Positions 7,832 to 17,158 of a stretch of DNA of 64,000 bases are shown here, in pieces. A program made the translations under genes and the position numbers. The stretch is from Pricia mediterranea. GTDB taxonomy: Bacteria; Bacteroidota; Bacteroidia; Flavobacteriales; Flavobacteriaceae. Numbering within the stretch: the stretch's first letter is position 1; each line of letters starts with the position of its first letter. The notes under the pieces were generated by a model. The model was not told where the DNA came from, searched no databases, and saw only the letters and a list, made by a program, of their open reading frames with translations. The stretch covers positions 4,066,001-4,130,000 of the forward strand of contig NZ_JAVTTP010000001.1 of the NCBI RefSeq assembly GCF_032248455.1, given 5' to 3'.

Positions 7832-9460
7832 ATGTTGTCGGTATCAAATTTATCCGTTCAATTCGGAAAAAGGGTTTTGTTCGACGAAGTGAACGTGACC
7901 TTTACGCAGGGAAACTGTTATGGCGTCATCGGCGCCAATGGGGCAGGGAAGTCCACTTTTCTTAAAATCCTTTCCGGACAGGTAGATCCGACTTCGGGCC
8001 GGGTAAGCCTCGAACCGGGCAAAAGGATGTCCATTTTAGAGCAGGACCATAATGCCTATGATACTTCAACGGTTTTGGAAACGGTCGTAATGGGCAACAA
8101 GCCTTTATTTGATATCAAGCAGCAAATCGATGCCCTGTACGCCGATTATACAGATGAAAATGCCGATAAGATCGGAGAATTGCAGGTAGAGTTCGAGGAG
8201 ATGAACGGATGGAATGCCGACAGTGATGCGGCAGCTTTGCTATCCAACTTAGGCATTTCCGAAGAGTTGCATTATATGACCATGGCTGAAATGGATTCCA
8301 AATTGAAGGTACGCGTACTATTGGCCCAAGCGCTCTTTGGAAACCCCGATGTACTAATTATGGACGAACCTACCAACGACCTGGATTATGAGACGATCCA
8401 TTGGTTGGAGAATTTTCTGGCCAATTATGAAAATACCGTCATCGTTGTTTCCCACGACCGCCATTTTTTGGATACGGTCTGTACCAGTATTGCCGACATC
8501 GATTTTGGGAAGATGAACCTTTATTCGGGCAATTATACATTTTGGTACGAAAGCAGTCAGTTGGCAGCACGTCAGCGTGCGCAGCAGAACAAAAAGGCAG
8601 AGGAAAAAGCCAAGGAGCTGCAAGAGTTCATCGCTCGATTTAGCGCCAATGTGGCAAAGAGCAAACAGGCCACCTCGCGCAAGAAAATGTTATCGAAATT
8701 AAAGGTGGAGGATATCAAACCTTCAAGCCGAAGATACCCCGCCATCATTTTTGATCGTGAGCGGGAAGCGGGCGATCAGATATTGAACGTCGATAAGTTG
8801 TCCGCCTCAACGGAAGATGGCGAGCCTCTTTTTGAAAATGTGAACATCAATCTGGCCAAGGGGGACAAGGTGGCTATTATTTCGAAGGATTCCCGGGCGA
8901 CGACCGCCTTTTATGAAATCCTCAACGGCAATAAAAAAGCCGATTCCGGTTCTTTTCAGTGGGGTATAACCACCAACCAGTCTTATCTTCCGGCCGACAA
9001 CTCGGATTTTTTCCAAGAAAATATAAATTTGGTAGATTGGCTCCGCCAATGGGCCAAGACCGAGGAGGAAAGGGAAGAGGTGTACATCCGCGGATTTTTA
9101 GGGAAAATGCTGTTTAGTGGCGAAGAAGCCCTAAAAAAATGTACGGTGCTGTCCGGGGGAGAAAAAGTACGATGTATGCTGAGCCGAATGATGATGTTAC
9201 GTGCCAATGTATTAATGCTCGACGAACCTACGAACCACTTGGACTTGGAGAGTATTACCGCATTCAATAATTCTTTGAAGAATTTTAAGGGCACCGTAAT
9301 GTTCACCACACATGACCACGAATTTGCGCAAACCGTCGCCAATCGAATCATCGAATTGACGCCTAAGGGCAACATTGACAGATATTTGACGTTTGAAGAG
9401 TATATGTCTGACAAGGCATTGCGGGAGCAACGGGACAAAATGTACGCTGTACCTGCTTAG
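7832..9460 (+). CDS. ABC-F family ATPase (YbiT-like)
   Basis: A 542-residue soluble protein with two ATP-binding cassettes and no membrane segment, as in ABC-F proteins that act on the ribosome. Cassette 1 has Walker A GANGAGKST (34-42) and Walker B IMDEPTNDLD (176-185), but its signature region reads AEMDSKLKVR. Cassette 2 has signature LSGGEK (440-445) and Walker B LMLDEPTNHLD (461-471), but its Walker A position reads ISKDSRATTAF (350-360). The charged linker between cassettes is at about 245-300. Overall length and C-terminal layout are closest to YbiT. The two imperfect motifs would meet in the same composite site. Confidence 0.9.
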   Translation: MLSVSNLSVQFGKRVLFDEVNVTFTQGNCYGVIGANGAGKSTFLKILSGQVDPTSGRVSLEPGKRMSILEQDHNAYDTSTVLETVVMGNKPLFDIKQQIDALYADYTDENADKIGELQVEFEEMNGWNADSDAAALLSNLGISEELHYMTMAEMDSKLKVRVLLAQALFGNPDVLIMDEPTNDLDYETIHWLENFLANYENTVIVVSHDRHFLDTVCTSIADIDFGKMNLYSGNYTFWYESSQLAARQRAQQNKKAEEKAKELQEFIARFSANVAKSKQATSRKKMLSKLKVEDIKPSSRRYPAIIFDREREAGDQILNVDKLSASTEDGEPLFENVNINLAKGDKVAIISKDSRATTAFYEILNGNKKADSGSFQWGITTNQSYLPADNSDFFQENINLVDWLRQWAKTEEEREEVYIRGFLGKMLFSGEEALKKCTVLSGGEKVRCMLSRMMMLRANVLMLDEPTNHLDLESITAFNNSLKNFKGTVMFTTHDHEFAQTVANRIIELTPKGNIDRYLTFEEYMSDKALREQRDKMYAVPA

Positions 9461-9653
9461 TAGAGACGTATCTCGACTTTTTATTTTACCTACAAGTGGG
9501 TTGCCCAATCCATTTCTGGCCTCAAGGTTTTGTTACTCTTACGGTAGCTGATTTCTATATATTGAGGTGATAGTCTAAATGGCTAGTTTAGCTTTTACGG
9601 CAATTCCAATCTTAAAAGGTCACGGATACCAGTTTAACCCAAATCTTGACCTC

Positions 9654-10787
9654 ATGAAAGCCTACGCCCTAACTTGTGTTCTTGCGGCAGTTGTAACCTT
9701 TGGATGCAGTAAATCTGAAAATGATATCAAAGCTGATGTCGAGGAGCAACCGAAAGGTGATGCCGACTATACCCTGCTGGTAAACACCAATGGAAAGTTC
9801 AAAGCCACCTCGGTTCAAGGCAACTCGGAAAAACTTAGTCCCAATGAAAAGGATAGCGATTTCCAGGAAATTGCAGAACCACTTTTGATTTCGGAAGAAG
9901 GAAAGGTTGTCACTATGTACCTAAAAGATTCGGCGTGTTCCGGTGAAATCATCGTACACGATTTTAGTCAGGATACTTCCACAGAAAAGGACGTATTTAC
10001 AGATTTGAGTGCTTGCAACCTTATTCCCAAAGCAATCGTGAAGGGTGGAAACAAAGTTTATATCGCCTACGAAAAGGAGATTAATGGCCAAAACAAGGGG
10101 TTTTGGGTAAGGGCCATCGAAATGTCCGAAACCGAGACTGCGTCTGAAGACATAGCACTTACATATCGTCCTGAAGAAATGGTTTTTTCCAACGATAAAC
10201 TCTTTATCCTGGGAATGGACGAAGAAATCACCGATGAACACAAATTGATGGTCATTGATTTCGCGAGCGACAAAGCGATTACTTTTAAGAATCTGGGGTA
10301 TGATGCCCGCACTATTTTGAAAAATTCCCAAGGGAACGTCGTAGTAGGTTACGATGAAATGCATGTTATCTACGACAGCGCGACGATGGTTTCAGAACAA
10401 ACGAATTATCTTGAAGGCAAAGCCCCGAACTTTTTCAACTCCCGTCTAAAGCATTTCGATAGCAACGGAAAAATGTATTATGCCATGACGGCCAACGCTT
10501 ACAGTGAATATCCGAAAGTTCCGGCGATATATGATTTCGATGAGAATTTGGTTAAACTATATGCTTTTGAAAATTTCTTGACCGAAGCGCAGCGTGACCA
10601 TGAGTTCGCAATCGAAAATACGACCGTAGTGCATTATGACGAAGCCAACAACATGTTGCTGGTAGGCTATAAGAAATCAGGAGAGAATAATGCAGGGGGA
10701 ATGCTAAGGATTCAACTTGAACCTAACCCTAAATTGGCGGGGTATCTTGACGTAATGGGTGTTCCCGTCACCATATTCGTGAATTGA
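9654..10787 (+). CDS. Putative lipoprotein, beta-propeller-like
   Basis: A 377-residue protein with a type II signal peptide (lipobox VTFGC, Cys18). The frame is open upstream to 9579, but the ATG at 9654 places a normal signal peptide at the N terminus. The mature part is acidic and shows recurring strand-like segments (KVVTMYLKD, NKVYIAYE, DKLFILGMDE, NVVVGYDEMH, NMLLVGYKKSG), suggesting a propeller of short blades. I do not recognise a named family. It has no operon partner: it stands alone between the ABC-F gene and a minus-strand gene. Confidence 0.65.
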   Translation: MKAYALTCVLAAVVTFGCSKSENDIKADVEEQPKGDADYTLLVNTNGKFKATSVQGNSEKLSPNEKDSDFQEIAEPLLISEEGKVVTMYLKDSACSGEIIVHDFSQDTSTEKDVFTDLSACNLIPKAIVKGGNKVYIAYEKEINGQNKGFWVRAIEMSETETASEDIALTYRPEEMVFSNDKLFILGMDEEITDEHKLMVIDFASDKAITFKNLGYDARTILKNSQGNVVVGYDEMHVIYDSATMVSEQTNYLEGKAPNFFNSRLKHFDSNGKMYYAMTANAYSEYPKVPAIYDFDENLVKLYAFENFLTEAQRDHEFAIENTTVVHYDEANNMLLVGYKKSGENNAGGMLRIQLEPNPKLAGYLDVMGVPVTIFVN

Positions 10788-10934
10788 TGCCACAACATAT
10801 AGAATGGAGGACATCCCATTAGGTATTCCTTGAGTTGATTCACCGCAGGTCGATTTCGGTGATTAAGTGCCTGGCGTGGCGACGCTGGCGCCTAACAGTT
10901 GAAACTTCACATCGCTAAGAGGTCGGAGGTACGG

Positions 10935-11651
10935 CTAATTGTAATACTTGCTGTTCCAAATAGCAGGGTTGAAATTCTTCCCCATCGCAAATCCATAATA
11001 GATGACCATCGCGGCGATGCACTTGAACATAAAGAAGAAGAGGAGCCAAAATTCAGCGTTGGAACTACCTTTTGAGAAAAGCCCTACGGGTGTCAGCAAG
11101 GCAACGAAATAGCTAATTACAATCGTAAGCAGGGTCAGATTTACGATATTTTTAAAGGGCCACATCATCATTTTGCGCAGAGGGTGCAAATCATTGCCCC
11201 ACTTATGGATCAAATAATAATAGTTGTTTCCGATGGGCGTAAAAAGAATTGGGTCATCCTTGTCTTCCAACCTGAATAACTTGGAAGGCGCCATAATCTT
11301 AAAGCCTTTGACTTCAATATTGTGCTCCTGTTCGAGCCGTTTTATTTTTGAGATGGCCTCTGGGGGAATATCTCCCTTAAAATACTTGGAATCTAGAAAG
11401 CGTAGTCTGTAATCGATACAGACCTTCTTGATTTGACTTAGATGGTAGATGTTGTTCGTGTTCAAAAAATCGAAATCGAAATCATTGATTACGGCATCAT
11501 CCGAATCGCTGATGTTTTTTTCGATGCGTTTACGGGAATCGGAATCCGCGTTGAGTATTTTTTCGACTTCCCTTAAAATTTCTTGCGAGACTTTTTCATC
11601 ATTATTGAGATGAACCAGTTTCTCCTCAATGTTAGTCCTTTTAAATAGCAT
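10935..11651 (-). CDS. Hypothetical membrane protein
   Basis: A 238-residue protein with a charged, probably helical cytoplasmic N-terminal part (1-160) and two C-terminal transmembrane helices (about 168-187 and 201-222). No signal peptide or known motif is visible. The region around HKWGNDLHPLRK precedes the first helix. It stands alone between a lipoprotein gene on the opposite strand and pheT on its own strand, 152 bases further upstream. Function unknown. Confidence 0.6.
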   Translation of the reverse strand: MLFKRTNIEEKLVHLNNDEKVSQEILREVEKILNADSDSRKRIEKNISDSDDAVINDFDFDFLNTNNIYHLSQIKKVCIDYRLRFLDSKYFKGDIPPEAISKIKRLEQEHNIEVKGFKIMAPSKLFRLEDKDDPILFTPIGNNYYYLIHKWGNDLHPLRKMMMWPFKNIVNLTLLTIVISYFVALLTPVGLFSKGSSNAEFWLLFFFMFKCIAAMVIYYGFAMGKNFNPAIWNSKYYN

Positions 11652-11803
11652 TTATTTTCTTTTCTCTCAAAATTAAACAATTCATTCCTGCATCTGAATT
11701 CACATCATAGCCATAAAAGTTAATGTTGTGTTAATAATGAGGGAGAATTAATATAATTTTTCCGAACGAAAAGGCTGACCGTTCGTCTTTTTGCTATAAC
11801 TGT

Positions 11804-14230
11804 TTACCTCAGTTCCGCGCCGAGCTCCGTTTGATAGCTATGTAGTAGCTTGTTCATGATTTTATCGATTTGTTTGTCTGTAAGGGTACGCTGTGTATCC
11901 TGCAGGGTAAAGCTTACGGCGTAGGATTTTTTTCCTTTCGGGAGGTTGTTTCCGGTGTAGACATCAAAGAGATTAACATCTTTTAGCATCTTTTTTTCCG
12001 TTCGTCGGGCGATATCGTAGATTTCCCTGAAGGTTATCCTTTCATCCAGAAGCAATGCAAAATCGCGTTTTACTTCAGGATATTTCGGAATCTCTTTATA
12101 GCCTACCTTAGTTGCCTTTGCCAGGGCGATGACCTGATCCCAGTCAAATTCTGCATACAGACAATCCTGTTTGATGTCCATTTTACTCAAAATGGACCCG
12201 CTAATCCTACCCAACGAAACCAAGTCTTTGGAGTTCACCTGTAAGGTTAGCCCTTCCGCAAAAACCGTATTCTCCGTCGGCGATGATACGGTTTCCGATA
12301 TCCCCAAACGATGTAAAACGTTTGTTACGATGGACTTCAGGAAGTAGAAGTCCGTCGTTTTTTCGGTTACCGCCCAGCTATCGCTATCGCGATTACCCGT
12401 TAAAAACAAGCTCAAGCATTTGTTTTCGATTCGGCTTGTTTCCCCGTGATGATATGTTTTTCCAAACTCAAAAAATTTAAGGTCCTTTTTCTTTCGGTTG
12501 ATATTATGGGATATCGCCTCTAAACCGGAGAACAAGAGGGATTGACGCATTACCGATAGTTCTGCGCCCAAAGGATTGAGCATGGTGACCGCACCCTTCG
12601 CAAATCCGTCTCCTAAATATTCTGAGTATTCTGGGGAGGTGAGGCTGTTGGCCATGATTTCGAAAAAACCCTGGGCCGCCAAAAAATCACCGATGGCATT
12701 TTGCAATTTATGGTCCTCGTGTCTATGTGTCGAGGCTATCGAGGCGTTCAATTTGCTCGTAAAGTCAATATTGTTGTAGCCGTAGACCCTTAAAATCTCT
12801 TCGATGACATCAACTTCACGTTGCACATCGACGCGATAGGAGGGGATGGAAAGCCCGAGACCCGCCTCCGTTACACTTTTGACCTTGATGTCCAAAGAAG
12901 CGAGAATGGACTTAATAGTATCTTGGGATATTTTCTGTCCGATCAGGGAATAGGTTTTGCGAAAGGTCAAGAATACGTGATGGTCTTCAACGCGTTTCGG
13001 ATAGAGATCAACGATGTCCGATGACACATCACCTCCCGCAACCTCTTCGATAAGCAGGGCAGCCCGTTTTAACGCATATTCGACGTTCTCGATATCGACG
13101 CCCCGTTCGAACCGAAAGGAGGCATCAGTGTTCAGGCCGTGTCTTTTGGCCGTTTTGCGAACGGAGATCGGATCGAAATAGGCACTCTCCAAGAAGATAG
13201 AGGTCGTATGTTCGGTGACCCCGGTGTTGATTCCCCCGAAAACTCCGGCGATGCACATAGGCTTCTCGTCATCGCAAATCATCAGATCGTCTTTGTGCAA
13301 AGAGCGTTCCACCCCGTCCAAGGTCATGAATTTAGTGCCTTGGGGCAGGGTCTTAACGATAACTTTATTGCCATGTATTCTTTTGGCATCAAAGGCGTGT
13401 AGCGGTTGTCCCAACTCGTGCAACACGTAGTTGGTAGCGTCAACGACGTTGTTTATCGGCTTTAGTCCTATGGCGCGTAGCCGATTCTGCAACCAGTTGG
13501 GAGAAGGTTTTACGGACAGGTTGTTCATTGTCACTCCACAATATCGTGGCGCGGCCTCGCTATCATCCACGTTGACCTGTATTTTTAAGGAGCGATTGTC
13601 GATAGCGAACTGGCTCACCGAGGGGGTTATCAGCTCTTTGTCCACATCGTTCTGAATCAGTCCCGCCTTGAGATCCCTTGCTACCCCATAATGACTCATG
13701 GCATCGGCGCGATTGGGGGTAAGACCGATGTCGAAAACCTCATCGTATTCTACTTCGAAAATTTCGGAACATGGGGCTCCGGGCGGGGTATTTTCATCGA
13801 GTACCATGATACCGTCATGACCGGTACCGAGTCCGAGTTCGTCCTCGGCGCATATCATCCCGTGGCTTTCCACGCCGCGTATTTTTCCTTTTTTGATTTT
13901 CCAGGCCTCTCCCTCCGAAGTGTACAAGGTAGCGCCGATCGTGGCAACCGGTACTTTTTGGCCTTTGGCTACATTAGGCGCGCCGCATACGATCTGCACT
14001 GGCGCTTCCGCCCCGATATCGACCGAGGTCAGTTTCAACCGATCGGCATTCGGATGTTTTTCACAGGTGAGTACATGGCCGACGACAACCCCCTTCAATC
14101 CGCCTTTGATGGATTCAAAAGAGGTGATGCCCTCAACTTCCAGTCCAAGATCGGTAAGGAGTTCGGCGGTTTTGGCGGATGGGCGATCCATGTTGATGAA
14201 CTGCTTCAACCAATTGTAAGAAATCTGCAT
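11804..14230 (-). CDS. pheT: Phenylalanine--tRNA ligase beta subunit
   Basis: The 808-residue beta chain of the alpha2-beta2 PheRS, which charges tRNA-Phe. Domains in order: N-terminal segment (ISYNWLKQF), EMAP/tRNA-binding domain (about 40-150), B3/B4 editing domain (about 210-390), B5 domain (about 410-475), a catalytic-like core, and the C-terminal FDX-ACB anticodon-binding domain (about 715-807). Length matches the bacterial family. pheS is not in the window, so the subunit genes are separated here. A hairpin lies in the leader (14251-14274). Confidence 0.97.
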   Translation of the reverse strand: MQISYNWLKQFINMDRPSAKTAELLTDLGLEVEGITSFESIKGGLKGVVVGHVLTCEKHPNADRLKLTSVDIGAEAPVQIVCGAPNVAKGQKVPVATIGATLYTSEGEAWKIKKGKIRGVESHGMICAEDELGLGTGHDGIMVLDENTPPGAPCSEIFEVEYDEVFDIGLTPNRADAMSHYGVARDLKAGLIQNDVDKELITPSVSQFAIDNRSLKIQVNVDDSEAAPRYCGVTMNNLSVKPSPNWLQNRLRAIGLKPINNVVDATNYVLHELGQPLHAFDAKRIHGNKVIVKTLPQGTKFMTLDGVERSLHKDDLMICDDEKPMCIAGVFGGINTGVTEHTTSIFLESAYFDPISVRKTAKRHGLNTDASFRFERGVDIENVEYALKRAALLIEEVAGGDVSSDIVDLYPKRVEDHHVFLTFRKTYSLIGQKISQDTIKSILASLDIKVKSVTEAGLGLSIPSYRVDVQREVDVIEEILRVYGYNNIDFTSKLNASIASTHRHEDHKLQNAIGDFLAAQGFFEIMANSLTSPEYSEYLGDGFAKGAVTMLNPLGAELSVMRQSLLFSGLEAISHNINRKKKDLKFFEFGKTYHHGETSRIENKCLSLFLTGNRDSDSWAVTEKTTDFYFLKSIVTNVLHRLGISETVSSPTENTVFAEGLTLQVNSKDLVSLGRISGSILSKMDIKQDCLYAEFDWDQVIALAKATKVGYKEIPKYPEVKRDFALLLDERITFREIYDIARRTEKKMLKDVNLFDVYTGNNLPKGKKSYAVSFTLQDTQRTLTDKQIDKIMNKLLHSYQTELGAELR

Positions 14231-14250
14231 GGCTTAGATTTAAGATAAGG

Positions 14251-14274
14251 GGGGCCGGTGAAAAATATGGCCCC
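14251..14274 (-). promoter_or_regulatory. Hairpin in the pheT leader
   Basis: GGGGCC (14251-14256) pairs with GGCCCC (14269-14274) around a 12-base A/T-rich loop, placed between a possible -7 box at 14288-14295 (TATCTTTG on the minus strand) and the start codon at 14230. It is not followed by a T run, so it is not a standard terminator. It could affect translation or RNA stability. No leader peptide was identified. Confidence 0.35.
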
Positions 14275-14329
14275 GATAAAGCAGCGACAAAGATAAAAGA
14301 AATGGGTTTGGATTTTCGGGATTGTCTCC

Positions 14330-15448
14330 TTAAATAATCGTCGACTTCCCCAACCAGATATTTTCATCGTTCAGATTGAGGTTTTCATCCGAATCGACAA
14401 TATTTCCCGAGATATAGTCCCCTACATAGTCTGTTCCGTATTTACTGCTTCCCAGCACGTCGGGGGTTACCACTTTTTTAACGAAGGATTTGTGCACCGC
14501 GACCATCACGGCGTTGGCCTCCTCATCGAGTCCGAAATGCTGCAGCATCATGGCCATACTTAGTATGGATGCCACGGGGTTCGCGATATTCTTGGCCTTG
14601 GCTTGCGGATACGAGCCATGAAAAGGCTCGAACATGGCGTTTTCGGCCCCAACGGATGCAGAAGGCAATAAGCCCGTAGAGCCGATGATAACACTGCCCT
14701 GATCGGAAAGGATGTCCCCGAACATGTTGTCGGTCAAGATAATATCGAATTGCCGGGGATCCATCATCATCTGTACGGCGGCATTGTCTATAAAAAGGGA
14801 CTGCATTTCGACCTCGGGATAACTCTTGCCGATTTCGGTAACGGTCTTCCGCCATAGCCGGGAAGATTCCAAGACGTTCGCCTTATCGACCAAGGTCAAT
14901 TTTTTTCTTCGCTTTTTGGCCGCCTTAAAGGCCAAATGGGCGATACGGCTTATTTCCTGCTCGGAGTATTGGCAAAGATCTGACGCTACACTGCCATCGG
15001 CACTCAAGGTTTTTCTACCAAAATAAATACCTCCGGTCAGCTCCCTAAAAATAACCAGATCGGTATTGGCGATTATATTTTTTTTCAAGGGCGAGTTTCC
15101 GATCAAGCTAGGGAAAGTTTTAATCGGTCGGATACTGGCAAACAGCCCTAGCTCCTTTCGTAACTTTAAAAGACCTTGTTCCGGTCGTACCTTGGCGTCC
15201 GGATTATTGTCGTATTCCAGTGCGCCTATCGCTCCAAATAAAATGGCGTTTGATTCCCGGCATAATTCCAAGGTCTCGTCGGGCAAAGGTTTGCCGGTAC
15301 TGGTCATGGCGATGGCACCTACCGGGGCTTCCTGATACTCAAAGCGATGGCTGAAGGTCTCCTCCACCGCCCGAAGGCATTTCACGGATTGTGCCAGTAC
15401 TTCGGGGCCGATTCCATCCCCGCCAAGAAGAGCAATTTTCAGCTTCAT
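14330..15448 (-). CDS. leuB: 3-isopropylmalate dehydrogenase
   Basis: A 372-residue NAD-dependent beta-decarboxylating dehydrogenase of leucine synthesis. Visible motifs are LLGGDGIGPE at the N terminus, the substrate-binding arginines in the RPEQGLLKLRKEL region, and the metal-binding loop DNMFGDILSDQ with the family signature running into GLLPSAS. It lies downstream of leuA on the same strand, but a 377-base gap separates them, so transcription from one operon is uncertain. leuC and leuD are not in the window. Confidence 0.94.
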   Translation of the reverse strand: MKLKIALLGGDGIGPEVLAQSVKCLRAVEETFSHRFEYQEAPVGAIAMTSTGKPLPDETLELCRESNAILFGAIGALEYDNNPDAKVRPEQGLLKLRKELGLFASIRPIKTFPSLIGNSPLKKNIIANTDLVIFRELTGGIYFGRKTLSADGSVASDLCQYSEQEISRIAHLAFKAAKKRRKKLTLVDKANVLESSRLWRKTVTEIGKSYPEVEMQSLFIDNAAVQMMMDPRQFDIILTDNMFGDILSDQGSVIIGSTGLLPSASVGAENAMFEPFHGSYPQAKAKNIANPVASILSMAMMLQHFGLDEEANAVMVAVHKSFVKKVVTPDVLGSSKYGTDYVGDYISGNIVDSDENLNLNDENIWLGKSTII

Positions 15449-15825
15449 CAGTGCAATGGGTTACGAAGTTGTATTAGGGTTTAAAATTAGGCAAATATCT
15501 TAATAAGAAAGCATCCCGATGACCGAATTATTTCTAATTGACCGGTTTTCAAAAATGAACTGTACGGAGAAGTTTCCGAGAGGTACCTTCTCGTCAGACA
15601 GGTGGGGCGGATTCAAGACCGCTGCGCCCGCTTGAACCTTAAGGCAGGCTTCAAGGTTCGTGCCTTACGCCGTTGACCTGTGATTGCGAATTTTGATTAA
15701 CGATTGATGAATTGATGCGTCACGAGGTCTGTACGTCGGAGAATGTAGGCTAGACTTAGCTCCTAAGAACAAAAATACTGCCTCGGGAAGCGCAATTACG
15801 TTCAAAGCTGAAGGGAGAAGCGGGT
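15449..15825. other. Non-coding gap between leuA and leuB
   Basis: A 377-base space within an otherwise collinear leucine pair. I found no credible reading frame. A short inverted repeat, GAACCTT at about 15633 pairing with AAGGTTC at about 15653, is the only structure noted. In many relatives the leu genes are packed tightly, so this gap may be a remnant or may hold a promoter for leuB. Confidence 0.45.
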
Positions 15826-16998
15826 TTAGGAAATACTCTCGATATCTAACTTGCAGGCACCAATGATTCTGGGGATATCCTCGTCTGATATCTCTCTTTG
15901 GACATCCGCAAATTTCAGGAATTCCTGATAGACATCGTCGAGTTGCCTTTTGGTGAGTTCGTAGCCCACAATTTTGGCCCGGTATGCCAGTGCGGCCCGA
16001 CCACTTCGTGCCGTTAAGACAATTGACGACTCATTAACACCCACATCTTCGGGGTCGATAATCTCGTAGGTTTCCCTGTTTTTGATGACCCCGTCTTGAT
16101 GGATGCCGGAACTATGCGCAAAGGCATTGGCCCCGACAATAGCTTTGTTGGGCTGCACCACCATGCCCATTTTTTGGGAAACCATCTGGCTGGTGCTAAA
16201 CAATAATTTGCTATTGATATTCGTATCGAGATTCAGGTCGGGATGCTGCCGTAAAATCATCACGACTTCCTCCAGGGAAGTGTTTCCGGCCCGCTCACCA
16301 ATACCGTTGATGGTGCATTCGATCTGACGGGCCCCGTTGATCACGCCGGCAATGGAATTCGCGGTGGCGAGGCCCAAATCGTTGTGACAGTGGCAAGAGA
16401 GGATGGCCTTTTCGATGCCTTTTACGTTCTCTTTCAGGTATTTCATTTTGGCCCCGTATTCTTCTGGCAGGCAGTAGCCCGTAGTATCGGGAATGTTCAG
16501 TACAGTGGCCCCTGCCTGTACGACGGCCTCACAGATCCTGGCCAGGAAATCGTTATCGGTTCGACCGGCATCCTCGGCGTAAAATTCCACATCCTCCACA
16601 AAGGTCTTGGCATAGCTGACGGCACTGACGGCACGTTCGATTATGGCATCGCGATTGGAGTTGAATTTGTGTTTAATATGTGAATCGGAAGTGCCGATAC
16701 CTGTATGTATCCTTGGCTTCTTAGCATGCTTCAAGGCTTCCGCGGCCACTTCGATATCCTTTTTCACGGCCCGGGTAAGACCACAGACCGTGGCGTTCTT
16801 CACCAGTTTTGATATCTCCACGACGGCTTTGAAGTCCCCCGGACTCGATATCGGAAATCCCGCTTCAATAACATCCACGCCCAAATCGTCTAGACGTTCG
16901 GCGATGACCAGTTTTTGTTCGGCATCCAGTTTACATCCCGGTACCTGTTCCCCGTCGCGTAGGGTGGTATCAAAAATCTGTACTATGTCTTTACCCAT
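15826..16998 (-). CDS. leuA: 2-isopropylmalate synthase, short form without regulatory domain
   Basis: Condenses acetyl-CoA with 2-ketoisovalerate, the first step of leucine synthesis. The TIM-barrel motifs are intact: [13 protein letters not shown] (9-21), HCHNDLGLA metal site (203-211) and [11 protein letters not shown] (231-241). At 390 residues it ends after a short helical region and lacks the about 120-residue C-terminal allosteric domain of enterobacterial LeuA. This short form is, to my knowledge, common in flavobacteria. Homocitrate or citramalate synthase are alternatives, but the leuB neighbour favours LeuA. Confidence 0.88.
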   Translation of the reverse strand: MGKDIVQIFDTTLRDGEQVPGCKLDAEQKLVIAERLDDLGVDVIEAGFPISSPGDFKAVVEISKLVKNATVCGLTRAVKKDIEVAAEALKHAKKPRIHTGIGTSDSHIKHKFNSNRDAIIERAVSAVSYAKTFVEDVEFYAEDAGRTDNDFLARICEAVVQAGATVLNIPDTTGYCLPEEYGAKMKYLKENVKGIEKAILSCHCHNDLGLATANSIAGVINGARQIECTINGIGERAGNTSLEEVVMILRQHPDLNLDTNINSKLLFSTSQMVSQKMGMVVQPNKAIVGANAFAHSSGIHQDGVIKNRETYEIIDPEDVGVNESSIVLTARSGRAALAYRAKIVGYELTKRQLDDVYQEFLKFADVQREISDEDIPRIIGACKLDIESIS

Positions 16999-17158
16999 TA
17001 TATTTTGTACTTTAGCTAGCTTACTTTTTTGGATTATACGAATATAACACCAAAATTAGTCATTTCAGTATCCTTTAAATACTTTTAGTACAACGCCAAG
17101 TCGTATTTATGATAATTTAAGATATTGACAAACAACCATTTAAACGATTATTATTACG

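Noticed and set aside
13691-14248. 185-residue frame antisense to pheT
   Set aside because: Opposite to a conserved domain of PheT, with no family resemblance. It reflects third-base bias.
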